A stretch of 64,000 nt of DNA from Tetradesmus obliquus (GCA_030272155.1 CP126199.1:620001-684000); one strand, 5' to 3'; counted from the stretch's first letter, positions 1-14,511 are shown. A program made the numbers and translations. Notes: generated by a model from the sequence alone, not told the origin.

Positions 1-934
1 CGTTGAACTTGTCAGCTACGATGTTATGGCCGTACCCTCACCACATGAAGTTCATGTTAGAAGTCATGTCATATGACATGCATGCCACCCATGTTGACAG
101 GGAAAATTGGTGTAAGAATGCAAGTACAGTGTCAACACAGCTGGTGTTTAAATGCAGACGACGTCCGCAAGCCTGCATGACATGAAGATACAAGTATTGT
201 TATTTGTCCGCGCCTGCTTATCTGCCTGTGCTGTTGACAGAGAGTTTGCATGGCATGTAAGCATGTAAGCATCCTGACCATTTGGCGCTTGTATGTCACA
301 CCAAATGCACCAAGCTGAAACAACGGCCAAACACACGCCTGCCTAAAATTACTGATAGCAGTGATGACACAGTCATGCTTCCTGATCACTCATACTCAAA
401 GTGTGCAGTGCTACAGACAATGGCAGCAGGCAGGCACTGCTTGTATCAAAGTGTATTGACGCATGTCTCTGCTGGTTCAAAAAACATCTTGCATGCTTTA
501 AATGTGTTTGTTTGTGTGTGAGTCTGCAACTGTCCATATATTATCTGCAGCTGCAGACAATCTGGCCTTGCTGGCCAGCAGGTGGGAAATGCTGAAAGTA
601 TCACGGCTGCAAGGCTGCAGACAAACTGGCCTTGCAGGCCAGCATGTGGACATTGCTGAAGGTCTGACGGCTGGATCCAAACCACGTGGAATTAAATCAT
701 GCTGAGCTTCCAGTAAAGTTACCTGGCAGTACCTAGAGGCAAGCAGAGGAGGCTGCCTGTGAACACCCAGGTACACCAAGAGGGTTTGACGTGCAGCACG
801 ACCATGAATCGCCAGCAGCACGTTCAGGCGTCAAATATGCTTACTTCTGCTCTGAAAGTCAATGATTATCCAAACAGGCTCAGTAGCAGCATTGCAGGAC
901 CATCGCTTCCTCCAGACTCAGCCGGACTCCGCGA
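1..934. other. No gene recognised; H1 upstream region
   Basis: I see no convincing coding exon here. Open frames are short and show no protein family signature. The only structure is a 64-bp tandem duplication at 550-677. Confidence 0.5.
550..677. repeat. Tandem duplication, 2 x 64 bp
   Basis: Two adjacent units both begin GCTGCAGACAA and carry CTGGCCTTG-C-GGCCAGCA, with scattered substitutions. The first starts at 550 and the second at 614. It is not in a recognised gene. Confidence 0.75.
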
Positions 935-1000
935 CTCAGGCAGCTGAGCGGGCGTGAGTATCCTCCTCAGCAAAGTTCTCACCTCGTCAAACCATATAAA
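935..1000 (+). promoter_or_regulatory. H1 promoter: shared histone element and TATA box
   Basis: A block starting CTCAGGCAGCTGAGCGGGCG at 935 recurs almost unchanged in both H3/H4 divergent promoters (13131-13155 and, inverted, 28919-28944). Its GAGCGGGCG core also recurs between H2A and H2B. A TATA box, CATATAAA, lies at 993-1000, about 80 nt before the H1 start codon. Recurrence only upstream of replication-type histones suggests an S-phase element; that role is inferred. Confidence 0.6.
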
Positions 1001-1077
1001 GTTTGCGCTGTGCTGAATGAAAGTACACAAGCAAACGTTCTTCGTTCACTTTGCAAATTGATCAACAAACAGTTACC

Positions 1078-2143
1078 ATGGCTGACGCTGCTGCACCCGC
1101 TGCTGCCCCCAAGGCGCCCAAGGCGCCCAAGGCCACCAAGCCTCGTGCTAAGCCTGCTCACCCACCAGCTGGCGACCTGGTCGTTGAGGTACGTTGATAC
1201 TTGCAGGCCTGTCATTCCTGCAAACAGAGTCGCCTCGTGCATGTTACGTGATTCGCAGACTGTCAGCAACTGCAACTTGTCCCTGTAATGCAGTATACTT
1301 TGTTTTGAATGCAAGCAATCTTGTTGAGCGTCCGCCCATACCTTCTTGTGTGCATGTGTGCTAACAACGCCTGCTAATCCTGCTCGACCCTGCAGGCCAT
1401 CCTGGCCCTCAAGGAGAGGCAGGGCTCATCCCTGATCGCCATCAAGAAGTACATCGGCGAGAAGCACAAGGTGTGCTTATATTCTGTTCGTTCAACACGC
1501 AGCTGCACTGTGCAGCATCAGTCTACAGCAACAGCAGGATGCAAGGCTGCAGCAGTGAGACAGAAACTGATGTGCAGACATTGCTTCCTGTTTTTGCAGC
1601 ACGGTGCGATGTGACTGCTTGCCATTTACATATTTACCTTCGCCAGTCACATTTTGCTGCACCATGCAACCCCTCTGTCGACAACTGCTCACCTTCATTT
1701 TGCGACTGTGCTGCCTTGTCCTGCAGGGCCTCACCGCCGGCTGGGAGAAGCGCGTGAACGCCGCTGTGCGTGCCGGCGTGGAGAAGAGCAAGCTGGTCAA
1801 GATCAAGGGCCACTTCAAGATCGCAGCAGCTGCCAAGAAGGCTGCTGAGAAGCCCAAGGCCCCCAAGGTGGCCAAGAAGCCTGCAGCCAAGAAGCCTGCA
1901 GGCGAGAAGAAGAAGGCTGCGCCCAAGAAGGCCAAGGCCCCCGCCAAGCCCAAGGCTGCAGGCGAGAAGAAGGCCAAGAAGCCCGCCAAGGCCAAGACCC
2001 CCAAGGCAAAGGCAGCCAAGGCTGACAAGCCAAAGGCCCCCAAGGCTGCCAAGAAGCCGGCAGTCAAGAAGACACCCACCAAGAAGCCCGCTGCCAAGAA
2101 GGCCGCAGCCAAGCCCAAGGCTGCCAAGCCTGCCAAGGCCTAA
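1078..2143 (+). CDS. Linker histone H1
   Basis: Linker histone that binds nucleosomal linker DNA. Three exons: 1078-1188, 1396-1470 and 1727-2143, with donors GTACGT and GTGTGC and CTGCAG acceptors. The phases join cleanly to give 200 aa. Residues about 28-100 form the H1 globular winged-helix domain, including LKERQGSSLIAIKKYIGEKH and GHFKI. The N-terminus is Ala/Pro/Lys-rich, and the long C-terminal tail is built from AKKPA- and PKAPK-like repeats, as is usual for H1. The start codon sits in a good ACCATGG context below a TATA box. It ends in the histone hairpin at 2215-2230. Having two introns sets it apart from the intronless core histones in this window. Confidence 0.93.
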
Positions 2144-2214
2144 GCTGGCCCTCATGCAGTGCTGCTTTGTGCAGCACCCTGCGCAGTAGCCATTGGCTGC
2201 TGCCACTCCAAAAT

Positions 2215-2248
2215 GGTGTTTTTAAACACCACCACTTGCCCTGGAAAG
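2215..2248 (+). terminator. Histone 3' hairpin plus TGGAAAG element (H1)
   Basis: Stem GGTGTT/AACACC with loop TTTA at 2215-2230, 72 nt after the stop codon. TGGAAAG follows at 2242-2248. This is the same two-part layout as at the core histone genes; only the loop differs (TTTA rather than TTTC or TCTC). Confidence 0.85.
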
Positions 2249-2972
2249 CTGTGCTGGGCCTGACCTACTGCAGAGTCTGCTATTTTATTCTGCAACCCTC
2301 ACTGAAGGTGCAATGCACTGCCATTCGGATCTGTCCTGGAGTGCTGGTCTGCCTCCTTTACCTGCTTCTCGCCTGCTTTCAAAACATTTTCAAGCACATA
2401 GCTATGTTTGTCATGTTCCTTCTCGTGACCCTCCCTCTCTTGCCATGCCTTGCCTGATCAGTACGGCACAATTCAACTGCATATATACCCATGACAGTGC
2501 ACTGGTCATGCACCGCCTCCGTTGTAATCTGCAATGACTGGGCGAACTTCGCCTTAGCGGTGCTCTGTCCGGCTAACCCAGTTGATTGAGTGCACCCACT
2601 GGGGCCTGTTTTACCTGCCAGCAGCAGCTGCTGAGCTGCTTGAGTGCTCTCTCCGCTGTCGTGGCCGATTGCATTCTTGTCAACACCTGTACCGGTCAGA
2701 TCATTTGAACCTAGTCAACTATTGACTGTGTCAGCAAAGCCCTAGTTGGCTGGAACCACTGCCCCCGAGCTTGCAAATTCTTTTTTGCTAAGCTACAGAA
2801 GTTTTACTCCACAGCACAAGAAGTTGGGATGTTCTCTGCCTCTGCTAGCGCTCCCTTTCGCAAGCTGCGGGTCACTCCCACCGAAACAAAAGCCGAGACT
2901 TTGCTTGCAAGAACTGCGCGCTGGTAATGCAGTATGTATGACTAGAGCTGGGTGACTTCAACATGATAAGAC
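2249..2972. other. Intergenic; no gene seen
   Basis: Between the H1 3' signal and the RsmI start. I find no family-level coding signal on either strand and no strong repeat. Confidence 0.45.
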
Positions 2973-3182
2973 ATGGGCTGCAGCGGTTCGTCTGTAGCCA
3001 TGGGGCTAGCTGGCCGCTCAGTGCTGCTCTGCCGCACACACCCAGAAGACGGAGATGCCATGGCCGAAGACATGCAGTGGAGGAAACTGCAAGTTTTACT
3101 ACAGGTTTGCACGGAAGCAGCCACATCGCTTCACAGCCCGTTCTGCCGCTGCCACTGCTACTGCTGCTGCTGGTGCTGCTGT

Positions 3183-3217
<35 letters not shown>

Positions 3218-3413
3218 CCCCTTGCTTGTGAATATCACAGGCATCTTATGCAACATCATCCCCAACCACCACACCACCAAGGCTGTCTGTTCTCTATCCT
3301 GCCGCGCATGCAGGAGCAGCGCAAACACATGCAACACCAAGCCATGCAGCAACCAGCACGCCCAGCAGCACATACAGCAGCACTCTACAGCAGCAGCAAC
3401 AATGGCAGCAACC

Positions 3414-3444
<31 letters not shown>

Positions 3445-4146
3445 CCTGCTTTAGAGCAGGCTCTATACGTAGTAGGCACCCCCATAGGCAACCTGGAGGA
3501 CATCAGCTTCAGGGCGCTGCGCATCTTACGGGGCGCCAGCCTCATTCTGGCAGAGGACACTCGCCACACCCGCAAGCTGCTGGAGCACTTCTCCATCCGC
3601 ACACCCACCATGAGCTGCCACCAGCACAATGAGCGGCAGCGGCAGGAGCTGGTGCTGCGGCGGCTGCAGGCTGGCGAGGTACGAGCTGGCGGCAGCAGCT
3701 GCAGCTGCAGCAGCTGCAGCAGCAGCAGCTGCTGCTCGTGGCAGGCGTGTACGTGACTTGGGGACTGAGGGTAGCAGCTGCGTGGCATGGATGCACTAGG
3801 TAGTGTGCATGGCGTGGGGGTGGAGTGCTGGCAAGCTTTGGTTGTTGTTGGCCACGCTCCTATTGCGAGCAGCAGTGTTTGCTGCAGCATTGAATGAGCA
3901 GCAACAGCAGCGTGGTACGCACCACGGGTAATGTCTGCTGAGCCATGCACAGTGTTGCACAGAGCAGCAGCAGCAGCAGCGGCGAGTTTAGCAGCAACAC
4001 GTAGTATGTACGGCCAGCTGACACGGCAGTGTGCTGTCATTAATATGTGTGCTGCAGCCCACTGCACTGGTCAGCGATGCCGGCATGCCATATCATGCCT
4101 TCTGACACGCACCGCAGGTGGTGCCTGCCATAGCATACACCATTCT

Positions 4147-4220
<74 letters not shown>

Positions 4221-6887
4221 TCTGCGCCATGACATGTTGAGGCATTCAGCAAGCTGACACGATAGCTTGTTGTCTTTTGTGCCGTCGATGCCCACTGCAA
4301 CTTGCTTTCCATGTCCATGTGTGCTGCAGTCCATTGCGCTGGTCAGCGATGCGGGCATGCCAGCCATTTCAGACCCAGGCACACAGCTGGTGGCAGCAGC
4401 AGTGGCGGCAGGCTGCAAGGTGGGTGCCTGCAGCTGCCACTGCCTGGGCCCTGTGTTGCATGTTGGCACCGAAACTTGCAGTGGTTGTTAGGTGCAATGA
4501 GTGCCGAGCCAGCAAGATGTGTGCTGCCGGCATGCCTGTCAAGGTTGCTACTGCTACAACAAGAGCCAATTATGCATACAGCACACCACAGCATGAGTAG
4601 CTGCGCCACATTGCACCAACTTGCTGTGACTGGGTGTTTACCGGCATGCTGACAGACTCCAAGTAATGCTGCTGGTGATCTCAACGCCAACGCATGCTGC
4701 TGTTTGCTGCCTCGTGCTGCCTTGTTCTGGGCATGCTACTGCGTGCCTCTTTGCTCTCCTTTTGCTTCCAAAAGGTCGTGCCGGTGCCTGGGCCCTGTGC
4801 AGCCATCACTGCACTGGCTGCCTGCGGCCTACCCACTGACAGCTTCCACTTTGTGGGCTTCCTGCCCCCTAAGAGCCACGGCCGCTGCCAGGCGCTGCAG
4901 CAGGTGCGGCTCAACAGGCTGTAGATTGTGCTGTGAGCTTTCAGTGCACACGCACGTATTGTGCTGCAGGCGCTGCAGCAGGTACGGCTGGCGGCTGTGG
5001 TGCACCATGCCGGTAGCTCGCACTGTGTTGGCGTGACGAGCCTGTTGGCAATGGCAGCCTCACAATGAACAAAGCGATGTGACGTGCCGCCGCAAGCACA
5101 GCATGTCCTGCAATGCCGTCCACAGCCCCCATCAGCACACATACTACGCATTTACAAAACACCAGAACTTCTGCTTGAAGCAAGTTTAGACCCTTGCTGA
5201 ATCAGTCATGGCAGCACCATTTGCCATTACATGTGCCTGTTCCCTCTCCACCCTCCTGCTTCCTGCTGCCGTCTTTACCACGCATGCAGCTGGCCAGCAT
5301 TCCTGCCATGCTCGTGTTCCACGAGCACCTTGCTTCTATGCTGCCAGCACTGCGTGGCCTGCAAACTGTAGTTGACGTTGTAGACAACATTTCTGCAACG
5401 CACAACGCTTGTGCAGCCCTGTTGCCTGCACACCCTGCTGCGGTGCGGCGCTGATCTGTCACGATATCATCAACCCACATCACAGGTGCACTGCTTCGTC
5501 CCTACTCACCGGCTGCATGCTGCCACCTGTTGCCCCCTGCAGCTGGCCAGCGTTTCTGCCACACTTGTGTTCTACGCGCTCCCTCATGGCCTGCGCCCCA
5601 TCTCGGCTGACATGGTTGTCCAGTGTGGCATATATTGGCTCAGTGTTATTGTTGAGAATGTCCTGCTGCTGCTGCTCCTGGTGCTGGTGCGCTGATGCGT
5701 CATGACATCAGCATCCCTAATCAAATGTGCGCTGTTACCTTCCCACTCTCCTGCTTCCTGCCGCCGCCTTTTCCACACATGCAGCTGGCCAGCATATCCG
5801 CCACGCTTGTGTTCTACGCGCCCCCTCATGGCCTGGGCCCCATCTTGGCTGACATGGTGGCGGTGCTTGGGGGCAGCCGCAGGGCAGTTGTTGCCAGGGA
5901 GCTGACCAAGCTGCACGAGGAGTTCTACAGGTGCGGGCTGGGCAGTTACATCAGGCCTAGGGGGATGGTTGTTTTGAAGGCGGCTGTGGGAGGCAAGGTG
6001 CAAGGACCGGGTGCTTGTGCAGGTTGAGCAGTGCATTTTACACTTGTGTGTGCAGACGTTACTGCTGCAGCAGCTGCCAGCCATGCTAGCCACCTCAACG
6101 TACACTACATTGAGTGACTGCTGGTGACAAGCGCCTTTTCACCAGCACAGCAAGCCTGACTGGGCGTTGACAGAGGTATTGCAGTCAGATGCAGGCAAGC
6201 AGATGCACATCTGCATGTACATCTATATGTGGTGAATATTGCTGCAGGGGTCCCCTGGCTGATGTACTGGATGAGTTTGGCCCATCTGGCAGGCGCAACG
6301 GAGTAGTGAAGGGCGAGGTGGTGCTGCTGCTGGAGGGCTGCACCGCAGACCCTAACGCGCTGCTGCTGGCAGCCGCCGCAGCAGCCAGCAGCAGTGACAT
6401 ATCGACAGCTGGAGCGTCGGCAAGCAGCGCAGCTGCATCAACAGCAGCGGCAGCAGCAGTGCCGTATGCAGCAGACACGGCAGCAGCAAGTACACCTGCA
6501 GGTGGGTGGCGTGTGTTTCCTGTCTTGGCAGCAATACGTGTTTGCAGAGTGTCGAACAGCCTTGCTCATCACAGGCCCAGTGCGGACATACGCTGAGCCA
6601 GGAGCAGCCGCATCACAACTTTAGCAGCAAAGGTGGCAGGCTTGTTGTGTCACTTGTGTAAAATGCTTGTGTTACCAGCTGGTGACTGCTGCTGGGGCTG
6701 CTGCTGTCGTGATGCAGATGTCGACCAAGCTCTGCGCCAGCTGCTGCGCCAGCAGTTGGCGGCCGGGGTGAGTGTGTCAGCCAGCAGTAAGCAGCTAGCC
6801 AAGCAGTTCAGCCTGCCCAGGGGCCGCGTGTACAAGTTGGCATTGGCGCTGGAGCAAGGCAGAAAAGCACAACAACAGCAGCAATAG
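2973..6887 (+). CDS. rsmI: 16S rRNA (cytidine-2'-O)-methyltransferase, RsmI family
   Basis: SAM-dependent ribose methylase of the tetrapyrrole-methylase fold. Bacterial RsmI modifies C1402 of 16S rRNA, so this copy should act on chloroplast or mitochondrial small-subunit rRNA. Exons: 2973-3104, 3241-3678, 4330-4419, 4775-4903, 5785-5930, 6248-6501, 6718-6887. All phases close, giving 452 aa. Family blocks in order: [84 protein letters not shown], then a C-terminal helical domain ending in poly-Gln. The first about 130 residues are non-conserved and Gln-rich and may include an organelle-targeting peptide. Several in-frame ATGs (2973, 3000, 3060, 3072) leave the start uncertain. Three introns contain decayed copies of neighbouring exon ends. 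Confidence 0.88.
4045..4098 (+). repeat. Decayed copy of RsmI exon 3 start, with acceptor
   Basis: GTGCTGCAG followed by sequence encoding ALVSDAGMP, 272 nt before the true acceptor (copy boundary 4058, real exon 4330). The copy breaks down after about 45 nt. It lies in the intron just upstream of the exon it resembles. Confidence 0.85.
4154..4219 (+). repeat. (CAG)22 microsatellite in RsmI intron
   Basis: Uninterrupted CAG/AGC trinucleotide run inside the intron between exons 2 and 3. It sits between the decayed exon-3 copy and the real exon 3. Confidence 0.95.
4955..4990 (+). repeat. Copy of RsmI exon 4 end, with donor
   Basis: GCGCTGCAGCAG|GTACGG repeats the last codons and donor of exon 4 (GCGCTGCAGCAG|GTGCGG, ending 4903), 78 nt downstream. 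It is also preceded by a CTGCAG acceptor, so it could be read as a 12-nt microexon. I left it out of the gene model. Confidence 0.7.
5240..5640 (+). repeat. Two extra tandem copies of RsmI exon 5 and its intron end
   Basis: Copies begin at 5290 and 5543; the real exon 5 begins at 5785 (spacings 253 and 242). Each has the CTCCTGCTTCCTGC..GCAG lead-in or a CTGCAG acceptor, then codons for LAS-x-x-A-x-LVF. Copy 2 keeps YA-LPHGL-PISADMV before decaying; copy 1 diverges sooner. Only the third copy continues into the conserved VVARELTK segment and a valid donor. Confidence 0.85.
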
Positions 6888-7935
6888 CAGCAGCAGCAGC
6901 AATAGCAGCAGCAGCAGCAGCAGCAGCATCGGTGCATGTTGCAAATCCAACTTTCCGGAAGTTGGCTGGTTGATGTGCTCCGCATGGGCCCCTTGGTAAC
7001 CTTGGGCCATGGGCATTCATGCATACATGGCAGACTGCCATTATGGCCAGCTGAGGCTGGCACATGTATGCATGGTGTTTGGTTGGACAGTGCATCAACA
7101 GCTCAGTGTCTACCACTATGCGAGCGCTCTTATGCATGATCTCAGGTGACTTGTCACTGCGCTGCAAGCCGCATCGAGCAGCAGCAAACATTTTTTAACA
7201 AGTGCCGGCTGACACTTTTCTTGTCTAAGCTTTGTAATACGGTACACTCTACAGTTCTAGCTGAAGCCACAGCTGCACCTGGACTTGCTTGCAGGCAATT
7301 GCACATCTGTGTTGACTAGCCGGACATCTTTCACTGAGTGCATTGCAGGAGATGCTGCCTCAGATAGACTCTTAAGCTTGCATACAAGCCTTATTACAAT
7401 GTGAATGCAAATGCCAAGGTTAGGACATGCCATGTACACGGCACCAAATGCCCAACAGAAGGGACTCAAAAAAATGACCTGCACTCCAGGTCTTGTGACA
7501 AGACAACAAGCCTTGGAATGAAAGCATCCCCCACTTTGGAAGTGCGGGTCACACAACTGACACAAAATCCATGCGACGACGCAAAACGCAGCTCTAACAA
7601 TTGGCAGGCTGGGTTCACTGTGCTCAGCCATAAAATGCCGCAGCCACTTCTTCAGTGGCGCATGTCTCTGAACACTACACCTGTTGCAGGTGCTGTGTGA
7701 AGTTCAAAAGGTGCTGTGTTATTTTCAACACACTGTACAAAACAATGGCTGTTGGCATCACGTGCGCATGGCAATGGCGGTTGCAATGCTGCACAGAGTG
7801 CCACTCTCAGTGTCACTGGCAGTGCCAGCGCAAAGGCATCGCTAAGGCACATGCTGCCTGCATTGAATATCTGCTGACCAGTTTCACAGGCAGCAGCACC
7901 AACAGCAGCACCGCTGAGCAACTCAGTTGCAGCGC
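6888..7935. other. Intergenic, convergent 3' ends of rsmI and the H4 variant
   Basis: No coding gene recognised. TGTAA, the usual green-algal poly(A) signal, occurs near 7232 on the RsmI strand and near 7394 on the H4-variant strand. On the minus strand, 7715-7732 can form an imperfect hairpin (TGTGTT/AACACA), about 205 nt past the H4-variant stop. It does not match the histone hairpin consensus and has no TGGAAAG after it. Confidence 0.4.
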
Positions 7936-8265
7936 TTACGCAGCTGACACAGGCTCCTCGCCAAAGCCGTACAGGGTGCGGCCCTGGCGCTTCAGGGCAT
8001 ACACCACGTCCATGGCAGTCATGATCTTGCGCCCAGCATGCTCAGTGTAGGTCACTGCATCACGCACCACATTCTCCAGGAAAGTCTTGAGCACACCACG
8101 GACTTCATCGTAGATGAGGCTGCTCAAGCGCTTGACACCACCACGGCGAGCCAGGCGCCTGATGGCGGGCTTGCTGACGCCCTGGATGTTCCCGCGCAGC
8201 ACCGTCTTGTAGCGCTTAGCTCCGGCCCTGCCGAGTCCCGTGCCTTTCTTGCCGCGGCTAGACAT
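7936..8265 (-). CDS. Divergent histone H4 variant
   Basis: Intact intronless H4 of 109 aa (canonical 103). The core fold is kept: [31 protein letters not shown] and [20 protein letters not shown]. It differs from the two identical canonical H4 proteins here at about 20 of 102 positions, concentrated in the tail. K8 becomes T, K12 becomes R, H18-R19-K20 becomes Y-K-T, and K6 is new. R3, K5 and K16 remain. Core changes include D24G, T54V, V60T, R77G, T80I and V81M. The C-terminus is extended by GEEPVSAA in place of GG. Upstream I see no TATA box or GAGCRGGCG element, and downstream no histone hairpin. It is probably a replication-independent or specialised H4. Long open frame and preserved core argue against a pseudogene. 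Confidence 0.85.
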   Translation of the reverse strand: MSSRGKKGTGLGRAGAKRYKTVLRGNIQGVSKPAIRRLARRGGVKRLSSLIYDEVRGVLKTFLENVVRDAVTYTEHAGRKIMTAMDVVYALKRQGRTLYGFGEEPVSAA

Positions 8266-8692
8266 GGTTGGTGTATTTTTGTAAGGACGATTTGTGATGA
8301 CGATTCCCGTGCTGCTGCCTGGCTTACGAATGCCACTTCAAGTGTGGTTGTGAGTTACGACGAGTTGATTGACTGTGGTGAACTGTCTGTGGCACTGTTG
8401 AAGGCCAATAGTTTAAGTAGCTTTCATCTGAGGCCCAGAACCCTGCGACCACCGGCCAGCCGGGCCCAGCTTCCAGGGAAGCCGGAAGCCAGCTGCGGAT
8501 ACACACCGGCCCGGTTCCACATTACAACTCACATCGTCTGGCTGCTAGATATGATTCAGTGTGTTGGTTTAGTGTATTACAAATTTGCTTTAATTAAAAT
8601 CAAAACCTGCCTGTTGGTTGAGCAAGGGCGGGAAACGGTTGTGTAAACGAGCCCGAGGTGGCACTCTCCTTCACAACCCAGCCGTCTGGAAA
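8266..8692. other. Divergent 5' region, H4 variant / aspartic protease
   Basis: Shared upstream region of two divergent genes. A GGCCAATAG (CCAAT-box-like) sequence lies at 8402-8410. No TATA box and none of the shared histone promoter block is present. Confidence 0.35.
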
Positions 8693-11181
<2,489 letters not shown>

Positions 11182-11369
11182 GCACAGCCACTCCTCTTGG
11201 CGCATGCAGAATCTGCAGTGCAGCGCATCCTGTGGTGGTTGTCATGATGACGATCTAGGGGAGTTTTGTAATGTTTTTTATGTAGGGGGTTTTCTAATGG
11301 TTTTCTAATGTTTGCAGGGGGTTTGTCATACTTGGCTTTGTAGGGGTTTTGCTAATGTCGGACAATCTT

Positions 11370-11461
11370 GAGTCAAGAAGCTGTTGGCCAGAAACAATAG
11401 TATCATTATACTATACTGTTTCTGGAAAAATTGGCTGCTTCTTTTCTTGCATGCTTGACTC
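11370..11461. repeat. Fold-back (imperfect inverted repeat)
   Basis: Outer arms GAGTCAAG (11370-11377) and CTTGACTC (11454-11461). Inner arms CCAGAAACA and TGTTTCTGG flank AGTAT/ATACT. Internal parts do not pair fully. It resembles a small fold-back element; no target-site duplication is evident. Confidence 0.6.
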
Positions 11462-11938
11462 TCGGATATGTTTACAACAGCTGCAAACATAAAGGGGCAG
11501 TGCTTTGATTATGATGAACGGGGCGGTGCTCAATCCTCCTTTTGCTCAATTGGTAGCGTACTTCATGGCGTCATTACTCTATGAGAGCCGGCTTGTTTGG
11601 TCACCAAACCAATGTTACGGTAACATGATGATGACCATTTTGTTGGGGCTGCTGGTGTTTGTTGTACTTGGACCTGCCGGTGACAGTATGCAGCAGTCAC
11701 TAGCACAGTCGCAGCTTGCGATTGCACACCGACATGATCTGCAAACTGGCACGCCGTGGGGATGCAAGCTGCACACGCTCAGCATCTGGAAGCAGTTGCG
11801 ACACGCTCAGCCAGCCTGAAGGGACTGCTGGCAGCAGCAGCACCGTGCTATAGTGAGCCTGTCATTGGCTCGAAAACGGGCTGCATTCCATCGTGCAACA
11901 CAATCCCGCTTGCGGCTGCAATCGCCTAGCGTGCAAGC

Positions 11939-12024
11939 AGCATCATGGCTGCTTGGCATGACGCCATACGTGTGTCATGCATCAGTTCACAGGACACGTG
12001 TGTTGTGTGGGTTGCCATGATGCT
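11939..12024. repeat. Fold-back, 86 bp
   Basis: Perfect 10-bp outer arms AGCATCATGG (11939-11948) and CCATGATGCT (12015-12024), with inner ACGTGTGT/ACACGTGT pairing. Possible MITE remnant or cruciform-forming site. Confidence 0.55.
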
Positions 12025-12110
12025 TGACCCGAGCCATGGACCATGGAGTGCCCAAGCATTGCTCCAATAGGGATAACATTATTTGGCAATGGCTTTATGG
12101 TTTCACTAAC

Positions 12111-12380
12111 TGAACCATGTAGGACAGGTGCAGTCAACAGCACAAAAAAACTTCAAGTTGGTGCTCTTGAAGCGCAAGAATCACTTGTTTGCTACAAAAT
12201 CTGGCATCATGGTGGATAACTACTGCAAAAGAGAAGCGACATAGGGTCATGTGGCAAGTCTGCTGGCGTGTGCGGCAGCAGCATTTGCAACTTCAGCATG
12301 TGTGCGCACAAATGCAAGTCAGAGCAGCAAGTGCTAGCAGGCTAGCAGTAAAGCGCTTCACTGCTGCTGGTGTGGGTTGT
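12111..12380. repeat. Sequence duplicated beside the other H3/H4 pair
   Basis: 12111-12240 matches 29545-29660 in reverse complement (shared blocks include GGCATCATGGTGGATA and GTGCAGTCAACAGCAC-like sequence). 12250-12380 matches 30294-30470 in reverse complement (GTGGCAAGTCTGCTGGCG and AGCGCTTCACTGCT-like). The order of the two blocks relative to H4 differs between sides, so the outer flanks have been rearranged since duplication. Confidence 0.75.
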
Positions 12381-12556
12381 AACAGTATCCAACAGGTTTA
12401 CTCAGGGAAGCAGTTTTCCAGAAGATGCGCACTTGTATGCACGCTAGCTTGCCAAAGTGCAACATGCTGTCACAGCAACACAGTGTTGGCTGTGCTGGCA
12501 TTCATAACATGGCAGGCTGTGTGATAGTCAACAGGTGATAGCAAGTGTAGAAATGC

Positions 12557-12589
12557 CTTTCCAAGATTTTGGTGGTGTTGAGAAACACC
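12557..12589 (-). terminator. Histone 3' hairpin plus TGGAAAG (H4, left)
   Basis: Minus-strand hairpin GGTGTT-TCTC-AACACC at 12574-12589, 101 nt past the stop codon. TGGAAAG follows at 12557-12563. Confidence 0.88.
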
Positions 12590-12690
12590 AGTTTGGGTTG
12601 TGGCTTGCTGGCTCACTGCTGCTATCAGGGAGATGGACGCCCCACAGACAGCAGCAGCAAGACCAGCAGCAGCAGGCTTGGGCCAGCTGC

Positions 12691-13682
<992 letters not shown>

Positions 13683-13791
13683 GCTGCCGGCCTGGCAGCA
13701 GCCTAAGCAGCAGCAGTGCTGGGTGGCTGCTGCAGTGGCAATAGCTGATGCTGCCTGGTGCTGCTGATGCACATGGCTTGCAACCCAAAAT

Positions 13792-13825
13792 GGTGTTTTT
13801 CAACACCACCACTGTTCCTGGAAAG
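13792..13825 (+). terminator. Histone 3' hairpin plus TGGAAAG (H3, left)
   Basis: GGTGTT-TTTC-AACACC at 13792-13807, preceded by CAACCCAAAAT. TGGAAAG follows at 13819-13825. Confidence 0.9.
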
Positions 13826-14343
13826 TCTCTTCTGTTCGGTTTGGCTGGCTGTTGACAGACAGGCTGCATGATAAACTGTACATTGCGGCATGCCAGGCAT
13901 GTGTTTGCAAAGCAGCAGCAGCTATTGCAGCACTAACATGCACCATGACATGACGTTTGGTTCTCAACACTTGGCCTGCATGCAGGTCAGGGGTGTGCTG
14001 TTGACAGCGAGTTTGCTGTGCGGTTGGTTTCTTTCCGCACACACACTCTGCAAACTTTTTAGACAACAGCTACTCCGTGCATGCTGTGCATCTGCTGTTA
14101 ATGAATGAATGAATGAATAAGCGCAGACGGGCATCTGCTGTAAATTTTTACAATGCATAGCAGAGCTGACCACCTTCACCACCCATACACTGCACTCGTG
14201 TGTTGACAGAACAGCACAGATGCTGCTACTAGTACTACTGCCAGTGGCTTGACTTCAGCACCGGCAGCATAGTAGAACACAACACCACATGCCAGGGGGC
14301 CTCAGGACGCACACACAGTTGCACGGCCTGCTCCCCGAACTTT
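13826..14343. other. Intergenic; no gene
   Basis: Convergent 3' ends of H3 and MED15. A short (GAAT)n run lies near 14100. TGTAA on the minus strand near 14148 probably polyadenylates MED15, whose stop is at 14344. Confidence 0.5.
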
Positions 14344-14480
14344 CTAGAACGACCCCGATTGGCCATGCTGCAGCAGCACCGCGCCCACCGCCTGGCACCA
14401 GTGCTTGGCCACACCGTGCAGGTCAGCCACCGGCTCCTCCCACAGTGCTGCCTGCAGCTCCGCCCACGCCTCCTCAGCAA

Positions 14481-14511
<31 letters not shown>

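Larger units (their letters stand above)
11182..12110. other. Intergenic with two fold-back sequences
   Basis: TGTAA near 11266 probably polyadenylates the protease mRNA. No gene is recognised; a 104-codon frame at 11505-11819 has no family signature. Two palindromic fold-backs are listed separately. Confidence 0.45.

Noticed and set aside
7936..8265. H4 variant as a simple pseudogene
   Set aside because: No stop or frameshift, the histone-fold residues are kept, and changes cluster in the tail. This pattern fits a variant better than decay.
11540..11620. D-arm-like GCTCAATTGGTAGCG on the plus strand
   Set aside because: No matching acceptor stem or T arm at the correct spacing.
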